Positions 1 to 5,669 of a stretch of 6,852 nt of DNA are shown in pieces (the stretch's first letter is position 1; every line of letters starts with the position of its first letter). The translations under genes and the position numbers were made by a program. Origin of the DNA: RGIG5579 sp045580105 (GTDB lineage: Bacteria; Bacillota; Clostridia; Oscillospirales; SIG627); NCBI GenBank assembly GCA_045580105.1, contig JAZNNH010000017.1, forward strand, positions 1 through 6,852. The letters are read 5' to 3'. A model generated the notes under the pieces. The model searched no databases. It was not told where the DNA came from and was given only the letters and a program-made list of their open reading frames with translations.

Positions 1-92
1 GTCATTTCTGCGAGGTTAGCGCCTTTGCCACCGAGGAGGTTTCTCATAGAGGCATCGCCTTCGGTGAACAGATAACAATACTTTTTGCTCAT
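1..92 (-). CDS. ppdK: Pyruvate, phosphate dikinase, N-terminal fragment (runs off left edge)
   Basis: Only the first 30 codons are inside the window. They read MSKKYCYLFTEGDASMRNLL followed by GGKGANLAEMT, the hallmark start of pyruvate phosphate dikinase, where the GGKGANL loop belongs to the N-terminal ATP-grasp (nucleotide-binding) domain. The family interconverts PEP, AMP and PPi with pyruvate, ATP and Pi in the cytoplasm, and in fermentative Clostridia it usually supports PPi-linked glycolysis or gluconeogenesis. The ATG at 92-90 has a strong GGAGG Shine-Dalgarno at 102-98, 5 nt upstream. A separate promoter lies at 134-162, so it is probably its own transcription unit rather than part of the mrnC transcript. 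Domain integrity beyond residue 30 cannot be judged. The only close alternative would be PEP synthase, whose N-terminus differs. Confidence 0.93.
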   Translation of the reverse strand, partial: MSKKYCYLFTEGDASMRNLLGGKGANLAEM

Positions 93-133
93 ATTTTCCT
101 CCGTTATTTTGAGTTTCTTTTTTCGCAAACCTT

Positions 134-162
134 ATTTTACCACACAAGTAAAACTTTTGCAA
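134..162 (-). promoter_or_regulatory. Sigma-A-type promoter for ppdK
   Basis: On the minus strand a TTGCAA -35 box (162-157), a 17-nt spacer and a TAAAAT -10 box (139-134) are well placed. Transcription would begin near 127 and give a leader of roughly 35 nt before the ppdK ATG at 92. The leader shows no obvious riboswitch-like structure, being short and A-rich. Both boxes match the consensus at four or five of six positions with ideal spacing. The call is by inspection only. Confidence 0.65.
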
Positions 163-186
163 TAAAAACTGCGCAAGATTTCACAA

Positions 187-204
187 AATTGCAACTCTGC
201 AATT
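187..204 (-). terminator. Possible weak terminator after mrnC
   Basis: Seventeen bases past the mrnC stop, a 7-bp perfect stem (AATTGCA / TGCAATT, 4-nt loop at 194-197) is followed on the minus strand by a short T run (TTT then G). The stem has only two G-C pairs, so it would be a weak intrinsic terminator at best. It is the only hairpin between mrnC and the ppdK promoter. Confidence 0.3.
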
Positions 205-220
205 CAGATTTTACGTTTTG

Positions 221-577
221 TTAACAAAGAAAGAGCATTTTGAATAATTCTTCATTTCTTTCCGTGTTTCCGTTCAGGGCGTTGTATCCGAACACCGCCT
301 CCAATCCGGTTGCCAAGCGGTAGGAATACAGGTCGATGTTGCGCGGGGCGGAATTGGACTTTGCGTTTTTGGCTCTGGTAAAGAGATCTTTTTCTTCCGA
401 CGTCAAGCAATCCATATGGGCGCGAATGGCTTTGCTTTGGCTTCCTGCCGTTACAAAATCAAGCGCTTTTTGATTGCACTGTGCGCTCGTTTTGCAGTGC
501 CCGATCAAGTGTTTTCGAACCAAAACTTCCATCACGGCATCGCCCAGGTACGCCAAAAGCAAGGGGGAATCGGTCAT
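221..577 (-). CDS. mrnC: Mini-ribonuclease III (Mini-III), 23S rRNA maturation
   Basis: The 118-residue protein is a stand-alone RNase III catalytic domain without the double-stranded-RNA-binding domain of classical RNase III. Family knowledge: Mini-III is a dimeric, Mg-dependent endonuclease that trims the double-stranded stalk flanking 23S rRNA. Visible signatures are LAYLGDAVMEVLVR at residues 8-21, with the catalytic Asp at D13 and E17 alongside; RAKNAKS at 68-74; and YRLATGLEAVFGY at 86-98, with the second catalytic acidic residue at E93. It is somewhat shorter than the Bacillus protein (about 140 residues), mainly at the C-terminus. The ATG at 577 is preceded by an AAAGGA Shine-Dalgarno at 589-584. 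In many Firmicutes this gene sits beside cysS and a 2'-O-methyltransferase gene; here it follows an LRR protein gene and begins directly after that gene's terminator, leaving no space for its own promoter. Confidence 0.93.
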   Translation of the reverse strand: MTDSPLLLAYLGDAVMEVLVRKHLIGHCKTSAQCNQKALDFVTAGSQSKAIRAHMDCLTSEEKDLFTRAKNAKSNSAPRNIDLYSYRLATGLEAVFGYNALNGNTERNEELFKMLFLC

Positions 578-592
578 CGTGTTTCCTTTCGA

Positions 593-620
593 AAAAAAGC
601 AGGGTCTCCCCTGCTTTTTT
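593..620 (-). terminator. Strong intrinsic terminator after the LRR protein gene
   Basis: A perfect 12-bp inverted repeat (AAAAAAGCAGGG at 593-604, CCCTGCTTTTTT at 609-620) encloses a 4-nt loop at 605-608. On the minus strand the GC half-stem is followed by a run of seven T. It begins 9 nt past the LRR gene stop (632-630). Because A-runs flank the other side it could also work for the plus strand, but no plus-strand gene points at it. The mrnC Shine-Dalgarno starts about 4 nt after the stem. Confidence 0.9.
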
Positions 621-629
621 CAACTCATT

Positions 630-1958
630 TTATTTTTCTTCGGTCGCGGTTTCTTCCTGTTCGGATTCTGTGTCAGTGGAATCTTCCGTTTCCTCAATCT
701 TTTCTGCGGAAATGGTACAGCCATCTTCTTCCAAATCTTTCAGTGCATCCAGATCGCTGATGCTGTTGCCATCAAGATAGAGCGTCTTGAGTTTGGTAAG
801 AGAAGCCAGATCTGCTGCTTTGGTAATCTCGTTATCTTTCAGATCCAAAGTGGTAAGCTCGGTCAATTCTTTGAGTGCTTCCACGGAAGCGATCTTGTTC
901 TCGGAAAGATAGAGAGAGGTCAGTTTCTTAAGTCCCGAAGCGGCGGTAAGATCGCTGATCTCGTTTCCGCTTGCAGACAGGGTGGTCAAAGCAGTTCCGT
1001 CGATGCCGGCAAGGCTTGTGAGCTTGTTGTTGTTCACCGCCAAGGTTTCGAGCGCGGTAAGCTTGCCTGCGAGTTTGGAAAGATCGGTGATTTCATTGGT
1101 TGCCAAAGAAAGCGAGGTCAGTTTGGTCAAGCTTTCCAGTCCTGCAACGTCTGTAATCTTGTTGTTATCGAGAACCAGTGCGGTCAATTCGGAAAGGGTC
1201 GAAAGCTTGGTGAGGTCGGAAATCTCGTTACCCGTCAGAGAAAGGTTTTCCAGTTTCGTCAGTCCTGCCAAAGCAGAAAGATCGGAAATACCGTTTCCGT
1301 TCGCAATCAACGAGGTCAGCTCGGTTGCGCCGGAAAGAACGCTCAAATCGGAAATGGCGGTATCGCTGATATCCAATTTTTCGAGCTTTGTCAAAGAAGA
1401 AAGGAAGGAAGCGTCTTCGACGGTTGCCATATCAAGGCGCAGAGATTTGAGCGAAGTCAAGGAGGCAAGAGATTCATAAGATTCGAGCTCTGCCTGATTG
1501 AGAACCAAGTGCTCCAAGCCGGACTGAGCAGAAATCTGGTCGGCATTTTTGATGGCGTCGGTATCACCGGAGAAATCCAGATATTTCAGACCGCCGAGCA
1601 AAGCCAAGTCTGCCTTGAGATCCTTCAGATCGGCGGAAATGGAAACGGTCGTCAGCTTGTCTTCCAGTTCCCCTTCCTCTTCGATCGCCGTCAAGGCATC
1701 CTGACCGCCGAGGGTCAGCTGATTGGTGCCGTCAAAGCTCAGATAAGCGATGGAATCGAGATCTTTTTGGGTGATCTGTCTGGGTTCTTTATCAAAATAT
1801 TGGGTCATGGCCTCCAGAAAAACAGAATCCTGAATCAGAAGAGATTTCTGATACCATGCACCAATCACCACTGCCGCAAGAAATGCGACCAAGAGTACGC
1901 ACACCAAAGTGTAGGCGATAATACTTTTTGTGTTTTTGGCTTTTTTTGTCTTTGCCAT
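630..1958 (-). CDS. Membrane-anchored leucine-rich-repeat surface protein
   Basis: The 442-residue protein has no enzyme signature. Residues 1-12 are Lys-rich; 13-36 form one hydrophobic membrane segment; 37-100 resemble the capping region of bacterial LRR proteins (ITQKDLDSIAYLSF at 62-75). From about 100 to 415 run roughly a dozen internalin-type LRRs of 22 residues, with the pattern LxxLTxLxxLxLxxNxISDLxx. Residues 419-442 are an acidic Glu/Thr/Ser tail. By the positive-inside rule the Lys-rich end is cytoplasmic and the repeats lie outside. There is no LPXTG motif, no signal-peptidase site and no S-layer or GW anchor, so the transmembrane helix is the likely anchor. Family knowledge: such arcs bind proteins or glycans; the ligand here is unknown. 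Start choice: an ATG at 1964 (MNMAK) lies only 3-4 nt after the AAAGGA Shine-Dalgarno, whereas the ATG at 1958 has about 9 nt, so 1958 is preferred; the difference is two residues. It has its own candidate promoter and a strong terminator, so it is probably monocistronic. Confidence 0.88.
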   Translation of the reverse strand: MAKTKKAKNTKSIIAYTLVCVLLVAFLAAVVIGAWYQKSLLIQDSVFLEAMTQYFDKEPRQITQKDLDSIAYLSFDGTNQLTLGGQDALTAIEEEGELEDKLTTVSISADLKDLKADLALLGGLKYLDFSGDTDAIKNADQISAQSGLEHLVLNQAELESYESLASLTSLKSLRLDMATVEDASFLSSLTKLEKLDISDTAISDLSVLSGATELTSLIANGNGISDLSALAGLTKLENLSLTGNEISDLTKLSTLSELTALVLDNNKITDVAGLESLTKLTSLSLATNEITDLSKLAGKLTALETLAVNNNKLTSLAGIDGTALTTLSASGNEISDLTAASGLKKLTSLYLSENKIASVEALKELTELTTLDLKDNEITKAADLASLTKLKTLYLDGNSISDLDALKDLEEDGCTISAEKIEETEDSTDTESEQEETATEEK

Positions 1959-1968
1959 GTTCATATTT

Positions 1969-1982
1969 CCTTTCTTAAAAGG
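1969..1982 (-). promoter_or_regulatory. Hairpin covering the Shine-Dalgarno of the LRR protein gene
   Basis: In the short leader of the LRR gene the sequence CCTTT (1982-1978 on the minus strand), loop TAAG and AAAGG (1973-1969) form a 5-bp hairpin whose 3' arm is the Shine-Dalgarno itself. A G-U pair could extend it by one. The hairpin is seen directly; its effect on translation is inferred. Five base pairs, three of them A-U, would give only modest repression. Confidence 0.35.
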
Positions 1983-2000
1983 GAGATAGTATGCTTCTAT

Positions 2001-2029
2001 AATTTACAACTTTTTGGAAGAATTGTCAA
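2001..2029 (-). promoter_or_regulatory. Candidate promoter for the LRR protein gene
   Basis: A perfect TTGACA -35 box (2029-2024) lies inside the last codons of mtaB. After a 17-nt spacer comes TAAATT (2006-2001), whose first three bases are the mtaB stop codon TAA. The -10 matches consensus at four of six positions. Transcription would start near 1994 and give a leader of about 35 nt. No terminator is visible after mtaB, so the LRR gene may also receive readthrough from the upstream operon. Confidence 0.5.
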
Positions 2030-3362
2030 CCTCTTTTGCGCTTTTCCCTATCACGGTCATCGTTTCTACGGAGAAGAGCTGCTCTGCGGTCAGTTGGACG
2101 GAAAATACTTGTCCGACCTCCAAGCCCTCAGGCGCGCGCGTTTTGGTGTAAATGAAGTTTTCGGTGTAGCCGAACGCCCATCCGTCGCGGATGCGCTCAC
2201 ACAACACGCGATACGTTTTTCCGACCCGTTTCCCGCCGAAAACGCGGGAGCTTTCCTTGGCTTTTTTCAAAAGCTCGGCGGCGCGGCGTTTCTTTTCTTC
2301 CGAAGAAACGGAATCGGGAAGCGTTGCCGCCCTCGTTCCGGTTCGGGGAGAAAAGGGGAAAATGTGAGTGTGTAACAGTTTTGCTTCTTCCACCAACGTG
2401 ACGGAATCGCGAAAATCCTCTTTTCTCTCTCCCGGGAAGCCGCAAATCAAGTCTGCCGAAAGTCCGGCATCGGGAAAATAGCGAAGAATCCGCTCCACTG
2501 CCGCAAATTCATCGGCTCGGGTATAGTTTCTGCCCATCGCCTTTAACACGCGGTCACTGCCGCTTTGCAAAGACAGGTGAAAATGAGGCATCACCTTAGG
2601 TAACGCCGCCAAGCGAGAGCAAAAAGAGTCCGTAAAGATGCTTGGCTTGAGAGAGCCGAAACGAATCCGTTCCACGCCCGCAACCTCGTGCAAGCGTTCC
2701 ACCAAGGAACAAAGCCCCTCTTTTTCGTTAAAATCTTGTCCGTAGGCACCGGTTTCAATGCCGGTGAGAACGACTTCGCGATAGCCGTTTTCCGCCAGAC
2801 GCTTTGCCTCCGCCAAAATCTCCTGCGCACTGCGGGAGCGCACGCGCCCTCTGACAAAGGGAACGAAGCAATAGGAACAAAAGCTGTTACAGCCGTCCTG
2901 GATTTTCAAAAAGGCGCGGGCATTGTGACTGCGGCAAAGGGACAAGGGTTCATATTCCTTCACCTTGGCAATGTCACGTCGAAGATCGAGTCGGCTTCGC
3001 TTGTCAGACGGTGTTTCCGCCATTTCGGCAAGAATCCGACCGAGTTTGGATTTATCCGTATTTCCCGCGATGACGTCCACCTTAGAAAAGAAGGGGTCTG
3101 CACCCGCTCCTTGGGAAAAGCAACCGCATACGCAAACCAGAGCTTCGGGATTGGTTTCCTTTTGGCGCAGGGCACGACGGATCATTTGTCGGGCTTTACG
3201 CTCGCTTTCGCCGGTCACGGCGCAGGTGTTGATCAGATACAGATCGCTTTTGCTGTCAAACGGCACTTCTTCAAAGCCGCGGCAAAACAGATCTTCCCGA
3301 ATTGCCTGTGTTTCGTACTGATTGACACGGCATCCTAAGGTTATCAATGCTACTTTTTTCAT
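2004..3362 (-). CDS. mtaB: tRNA N6-threonylcarbamoyladenosine (t6A37) methylthiotransferase MtaB
   Basis: MtaB is a radical-SAM enzyme that adds a methylthio group to C2 of t6A37 in ANN-decoding tRNAs, giving ms2t6A. At 452 residues it is the usual length. The N-terminal UPF0004 domain carries the auxiliary 4Fe-4S ligands C11 (TLGCRVNQYE), C47 (INTCAVT) and C81 (VCGCFSQ). The radical-SAM cluster motif CxxxCxxC is C158, C162, C165 in IQDGCNSFCSYCFVP. A TRAM-like RNA-binding domain occupies roughly 375-440. TLGCxVNQYE and the overall layout favour MtaB over MiaB (i6A-specific) or RimO (ribosomal S12). The ATG at 3362 lies 2 nt after the obg stop (3367-3365). No Shine-Dalgarno is visible at a workable distance: a GGAG inside the obg end is 20 nt away, so initiation probably depends on ribosomes terminating on obg. 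It is the last gene of the L21 operon before a new promoter. Confidence 0.94.
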   Translation of the reverse strand: MKKVALITLGCRVNQYETQAIREDLFCRGFEEVPFDSKSDLYLINTCAVTGESERKARQMIRRALRQKETNPEALVCVCGCFSQGAGADPFFSKVDVIAGNTDKSKLGRILAEMAETPSDKRSRLDLRRDIAKVKEYEPLSLCRSHNARAFLKIQDGCNSFCSYCFVPFVRGRVRSRSAQEILAEAKRLAENGYREVVLTGIETGAYGQDFNEKEGLCSLVERLHEVAGVERIRFGSLKPSIFTDSFCSRLAALPKVMPHFHLSLQSGSDRVLKAMGRNYTRADEFAAVERILRYFPDAGLSADLICGFPGERKEDFRDSVTLVEEAKLLHTHIFPFSPRTGTRAATLPDSVSSEEKKRRAAELLKKAKESSRVFGGKRVGKTYRVLCERIRDGWAFGYTENFIYTKTRAPEGLEVGQVFSVQLTAEQLFSVETMTVIGKSAKEVDNSSKKL

Positions 3363-3364
3363 AT

Positions 3365-4648
3365 TTAATAAACGTAATCAAACTCCATGCCGTAAATATC
3401 GACCGTGTCGCCGTCTTTGACACCGGCTTTTTGCATGGCGTCTTCTACGCCGGAATCCTTCATGATCTTTTGGAAATAGCGCACTTGGTCGCGATCGGCA
3501 AAGTTGATCTTTTGAATGAATTTGGCAAGCCACTCGCCTTCCACGTACCAAATTCCGTTGTGGGAAGTGACCACCGTTCTTTGAGCGGAATAATCGGGCT
3601 CTTCGCTTTCCTTTTCGACAAAATCCGGCTCGTATTCCTTCAAGGGCTCTAAGGTAGAAAGCTGCTTTGCCGCTTCGTCAATGACCGCCTGAATGCCCAT
3701 GGCATTTTGGGCGGAAACAAAAAAGAGTTTCCAGCCGTGCTCGTTGCATTCTGCTTCGAGCGCTGCCTTTGTTTCCGGCAAAATTCCGAGGTCTTCTTTG
3801 TTGGCTACAATGATCTGCGGATGAGAAAGAAGAATCGGGTCGTATCGCTCCAACTCGCGATTGATCACACGGATGTCCTCAACCGGATCTCTTCCTTCAC
3901 TGCCGGAGGCATCCACCAAATGGATAAAGAGCCGACAGCGCTCCACGTGACGAAGGAACTGATGTCCCAGTCCGGCGCCTTCGCTCGCACCCTCAATCAA
4001 TCCCGGCAAATCCGCCATGACAAAATGGTGCTCTGCATCCAAACGCACCACCCCCAAAATGGGAGACAAAGTGGTAAAATGGTATGCGGCAACCTTGGGT
4101 TTTGCGGCACTGGCACGGGAAATAAAAGTGGATTTTCCGACACTGGGAAATCCGATCAGCCCCACGTCTGCCAGCATTTTCATTTCGAGGGTGATCTCGC
4201 GTTCCTGACCGGCAAGACCGGGATTGGCAAATTCGGGAACTTGTCGGGGCGGGGTGGCAAAATGAGCGTTACCCCAGCCGCCTCTTCCGCCTTTTGCGGC
4301 AACAAATTCACGATCGCGGGAAAGGTCGAACATCACGCTTCCGCTTTCCTTATCGCGAACAATCGTTCCGGGCGGAACGGCTATGACAAGGTCCTCTCCG
4401 TTTTTTCCGTGACAGCGTTTGCCCTTTCCGTCTTCCCCGTTTTCGGCAATAAATTTTCTCTTATAGCGGAAACGGATCAGGGTGTTTTCTCCGGGATCGA
4501 CAACAAAGACCACATTGCCTCCTCTGCCGCCGTCACCTCCGTCGGGTCCGCCTTTTGCCACGTATTTTTCACGGCGAAAAGAGACGGCACCGTTGCCGCC
4601 TTTTCCCGCTTTGATGAAAATATCCGTTTTATCTACAAATCCTGACAT
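3365..4648 (-). CDS. obg: Obg family GTPase (ribosome assembly, stress signalling)
   Basis: The 427-residue protein is a full-length Obg (CgtA), essential in most bacteria and involved in late 50S assembly with links to (p)ppGpp signalling. The glycine-rich Obg fold spans about 1-158 (AGKGGNGAVSFRREKYV near 14-30, then GGPDGGDGGRGG at 33-44). The GTPase domain shows G1 GFPSVGKST (166-174), G2 around YHFTTLSP (189-196), G3 DLPGLIEGA (213-221), G4 NKED (283-286, usually NKMD) and G5 SAQ (312-314). The Obg C-terminal (OCT) domain occupies about 350-427, including VEGEWLAKFIQKINF. Start choice: ATG at 4648, preceded by GAGG at 4657-4654 with 5-nt spacing. The frame stays open to a TTG at 4690, but those 14 residues are hydrophobic, unlike the family, and lack a Shine-Dalgarno. 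It follows rpmA by 81 nt, a gap that holds a possible attenuator, and is probably coupled to mtaB. Confidence 0.97.
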   Translation of the reverse strand: MSGFVDKTDIFIKAGKGGNGAVSFRREKYVAKGGPDGGDGGRGGNVVFVVDPGENTLIRFRYKRKFIAENGEDGKGKRCHGKNGEDLVIAVPPGTIVRDKESGSVMFDLSRDREFVAAKGGRGGWGNAHFATPPRQVPEFANPGLAGQEREITLEMKMLADVGLIGFPSVGKSTFISRASAAKPKVAAYHFTTLSPILGVVRLDAEHHFVMADLPGLIEGASEGAGLGHQFLRHVERCRLFIHLVDASGSEGRDPVEDIRVINRELERYDPILLSHPQIIVANKEDLGILPETKAALEAECNEHGWKLFFVSAQNAMGIQAVIDEAAKQLSTLEPLKEYEPDFVEKESEEPDYSAQRTVVTSHNGIWYVEGEWLAKFIQKINFADRDQVRYFQKIMKDSGVEDAMQKAGVKDGDTVDIYGMEFDYVY

Positions 4649-4653
4649 AATTA

Positions 4654-4657
4654 CCTC
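4654..4657 (-). promoter_or_regulatory. Shine-Dalgarno fixing the obg start
   Basis: GAGG followed by TAATT and ATG places the obg start at 4648 rather than at the upstream in-frame TTG (4690). The resulting N-terminus, MSGFVDKTDIFIKAGKGG, matches the normal beginning of the Obg fold. Confidence 0.8.
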
Positions 4658-4668
4658 GATAAAAATGA

Positions 4669-4710
4669 AAGGGTACGCCGTAAGAGTCAACCCCTCAAGA
4701 CATACCCCTT
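4669..4710 (-). terminator. Possible attenuator or terminator hairpin between rpmA and obg
   Basis: On the minus strand AAGGGGTATG (4710-4701) can pair with CGTACCCTT (4677-4669): about nine pairs with one bulged G and one G-U. The loop is about 23 nt. The stem is followed by a U-rich stretch (TTTCATTTTTAT reaching to about 4659). The position, 20 nt after the rpmA stop and upstream of the obg Shine-Dalgarno, would suit partial termination that makes more L21/L27 than Obg. The bulge and large loop make it weaker than the window's two clear terminators. Confidence 0.35.
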
Positions 4711-4729
4711 AATGGATACAAAATGAAAA

Positions 4730-5008
4730 TCAATCGCAGTAAACGCTGACTTTCTTCTTACCGCCTGCCATGGGCTCGAACTTTACAGTACCGGCCTTCA
4801 TAGCAAACAAAGTATCATCGGAACCAATACCGACATTCATACCGGGATGGATGTGAGTTCCTCTCTGGCGAACCAGAATGTTACCTGCGATGCAGGCCTG
4901 ACCGTCGGCCTTCTTGACGCCCAGTCTTTTGGATTCGGAATCTCTGCCGTTTTTGGTAGAGCCGACACCTTTTTTATGTGCAAAAAATTGCAAACTGATT
5001 TGAATCAT
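4730..5008 (-). CDS. rpmA: 50S ribosomal protein L27 (precursor with Prp-cleavable N-terminus)
   Basis: The 92-residue protein is L27, whose N-terminal arm reaches the peptidyl-transferase centre. Family signatures are AHKKGVGSTKNGRDSESKRL at residues 10-29 and GNILVRQRGTHIHPG in the middle. The first nine residues, MIQISLQFF, are the Firmicutes extension that Prp removes between F9 and A10, leaving mature L27 starting AHKKG (83 residues). The protease gene prp lies immediately upstream, and its stop is only 8 nt from this ATG. The Shine-Dalgarno (AAAGGGTAGG) overlaps the last codons and stop of prp, so translation of the two genes is likely linked. It shares the L21 promoter and leader. Confidence 0.98.
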   Translation of the reverse strand: MIQISLQFFAHKKGVGSTKNGRDSESKRLGVKKADGQACIAGNILVRQRGTHIHPGMNVGIGSDDTLFAMKAGTVKFEPMAGGKKKVSVYCD

Positions 5009-5016
5009 CGTGATAC

Positions 5017-5358
5017 CTACCCTTTCTGTTTCGTTACTTCGCTCACCTTGATGTGAGCAGGATACATTTTCCGCAAATCTTCCAATTGAAGCTGAAATCC
5101 GCCAAGCACGCCGAAAACCGCGTTTTTCTCGGTTTCGGAAACGAAAAGAAGTTCTGCCCGAATGCGGGGAATTTCTTCGTTGATCTCCAAATCGATCTTG
5201 GCGCCGAACACGTCCGTGACCGTATTGATCACAAGCTGTGTCATGGCACTGACCGAAGCGCAGAGAATGTCGTGCGGAGCGGGAGCAAGACCGGAATGGC
5301 CTTCTACGGAAAATGCAAGAATTTTGTTATCCTGGATAACAAATTCTACTTGAATCAT
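5017..5358 (-). CDS. prp: Ribosomal-processing cysteine protease Prp
   Basis: Prp (also known as YsxB) cleaves the N-terminal extension from L27 and, in phages, from some structural proteins. The 113-residue protein is normal length. The catalytic dyad is visible: H21 in the VEGHSG motif and C33 in DILCASVSAM (residues 30-39), with the conserved D30 beside it. Only three residues separate D30 from C33, as expected for the family. Its substrate is encoded by the next gene, rpmA, whose N-terminus carries the matching LQFF/AHKKG site. The ATG at 5358 overlaps the rplU stop by one base (TAATG), so translation is probably coupled to L21. The Firmicutes arrangement rplU-prp-rpmA makes the assignment very secure, although the family was long annotated only as a hypothetical protein. 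Confidence 0.95.
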   Translation of the reverse strand: MIQVEFVIQDNKILAFSVEGHSGLAPAPHDILCASVSAMTQLVINTVTDVFGAKIDLEINEEIPRIRAELLFVSETEKNAVFGVLGGFQLQLEDLRKMYPAHIKVSEVTKQKG

Positions 5359-5669
5359 TATTTTGCGATCTTGGTGATCTGAACCTTGGTGTAGGGCTGT
5401 CTGTGACCCTGTTTCTTTTTCTCGTTCTTCTTTGCTTTGTAGCGGAGAACAACGATTTTCTTGTTCTTGCCGTTTTTCGCCACAGTGGCTTCTACATAAG
5501 CACCGGAAACAGTCGGTTCACCGGCAACAAAGCCGTCGTTGTCAGAAATTGCGAGAACCTTGTCAAACTTTACGGTTTCGCCTTCCTGAGCGTTCATCTT
5601 TTCCAGGAAAACTACATCTCCCTCGGAAACCTTGTACTGCTTTCCGCCGATTTCGAAAATAGCAAACAC
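5358..5669 (-). CDS. rplU: 50S ribosomal protein L21 (GTG start)
   Basis: L21 is an early-assembling 50S protein that binds 23S rRNA. With a start at 5669 the protein is 103 residues, the usual length, and opens MFAIFEIGGKQYKV, the family's N-terminal strand. The C-terminal signature KKKQGHRQPYTKVQI, which contacts rRNA, is near residues 83-97. Start choice: the frame also holds a GTG at 5678, but that codon overlaps the Shine-Dalgarno GAGAGG (5683-5678). The GTG at 5669 has 8-nt spacing from it and gives the canonical N-terminus. There is no ATG in frame nearby, so a GTG start is real. It is the first gene of the operon, behind a consensus promoter and a structured leader, and its stop overlaps the prp start. 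Confidence 0.97.
   Translation of the reverse strand: MFAIFEIGGKQYKVSEGDVVFLEKMNAQEGETVKFDKVLAISDNDGFVAGEPTVSGAYVEATVAKNGKNKKIVVLRYKAKKNEKKKQGHRQPYTKVQITKIAK

Noticed and set aside
630..1650. Regular repeats that could suggest a CRISPR array
   Set aside because: The repeats are in-frame 66-nt coding units of a leucine-rich-repeat protein, degenerate at wobble positions, with no unique spacers between identical repeats.
474..2375. A 633-codon open frame on the plus strand across mrnC, the LRR gene and the end of mtaB
   Set aside because: It lies opposite three well-supported genes, its translation is low-complexity (rich in Gly, Gln, Phe) with no recognisable family, and no ribosome site or promoter was seen. 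The repetitive codon pattern of the LRR gene explains why the complementary strand stays open.
3707..4645. A 312-codon open frame on the plus strand opposite obg
   Set aside because: It is a shadow of the obg reading frame: no homology is recognisable and there is no start signal.
4649..4690. Upstream TTG start adding 14 residues to Obg
   Set aside because: No Shine-Dalgarno precedes it, the added residues are hydrophobic and alien to the family, and the ATG at 4648 has a good GAGG site.
4660..4700. TTGACT in the rpmA-obg gap as the -35 of an obg promoter
   Set aside because: At spacings of 16-19 nt the would-be -10 reads like CATTTT or TTTTTA, with no acceptable match.
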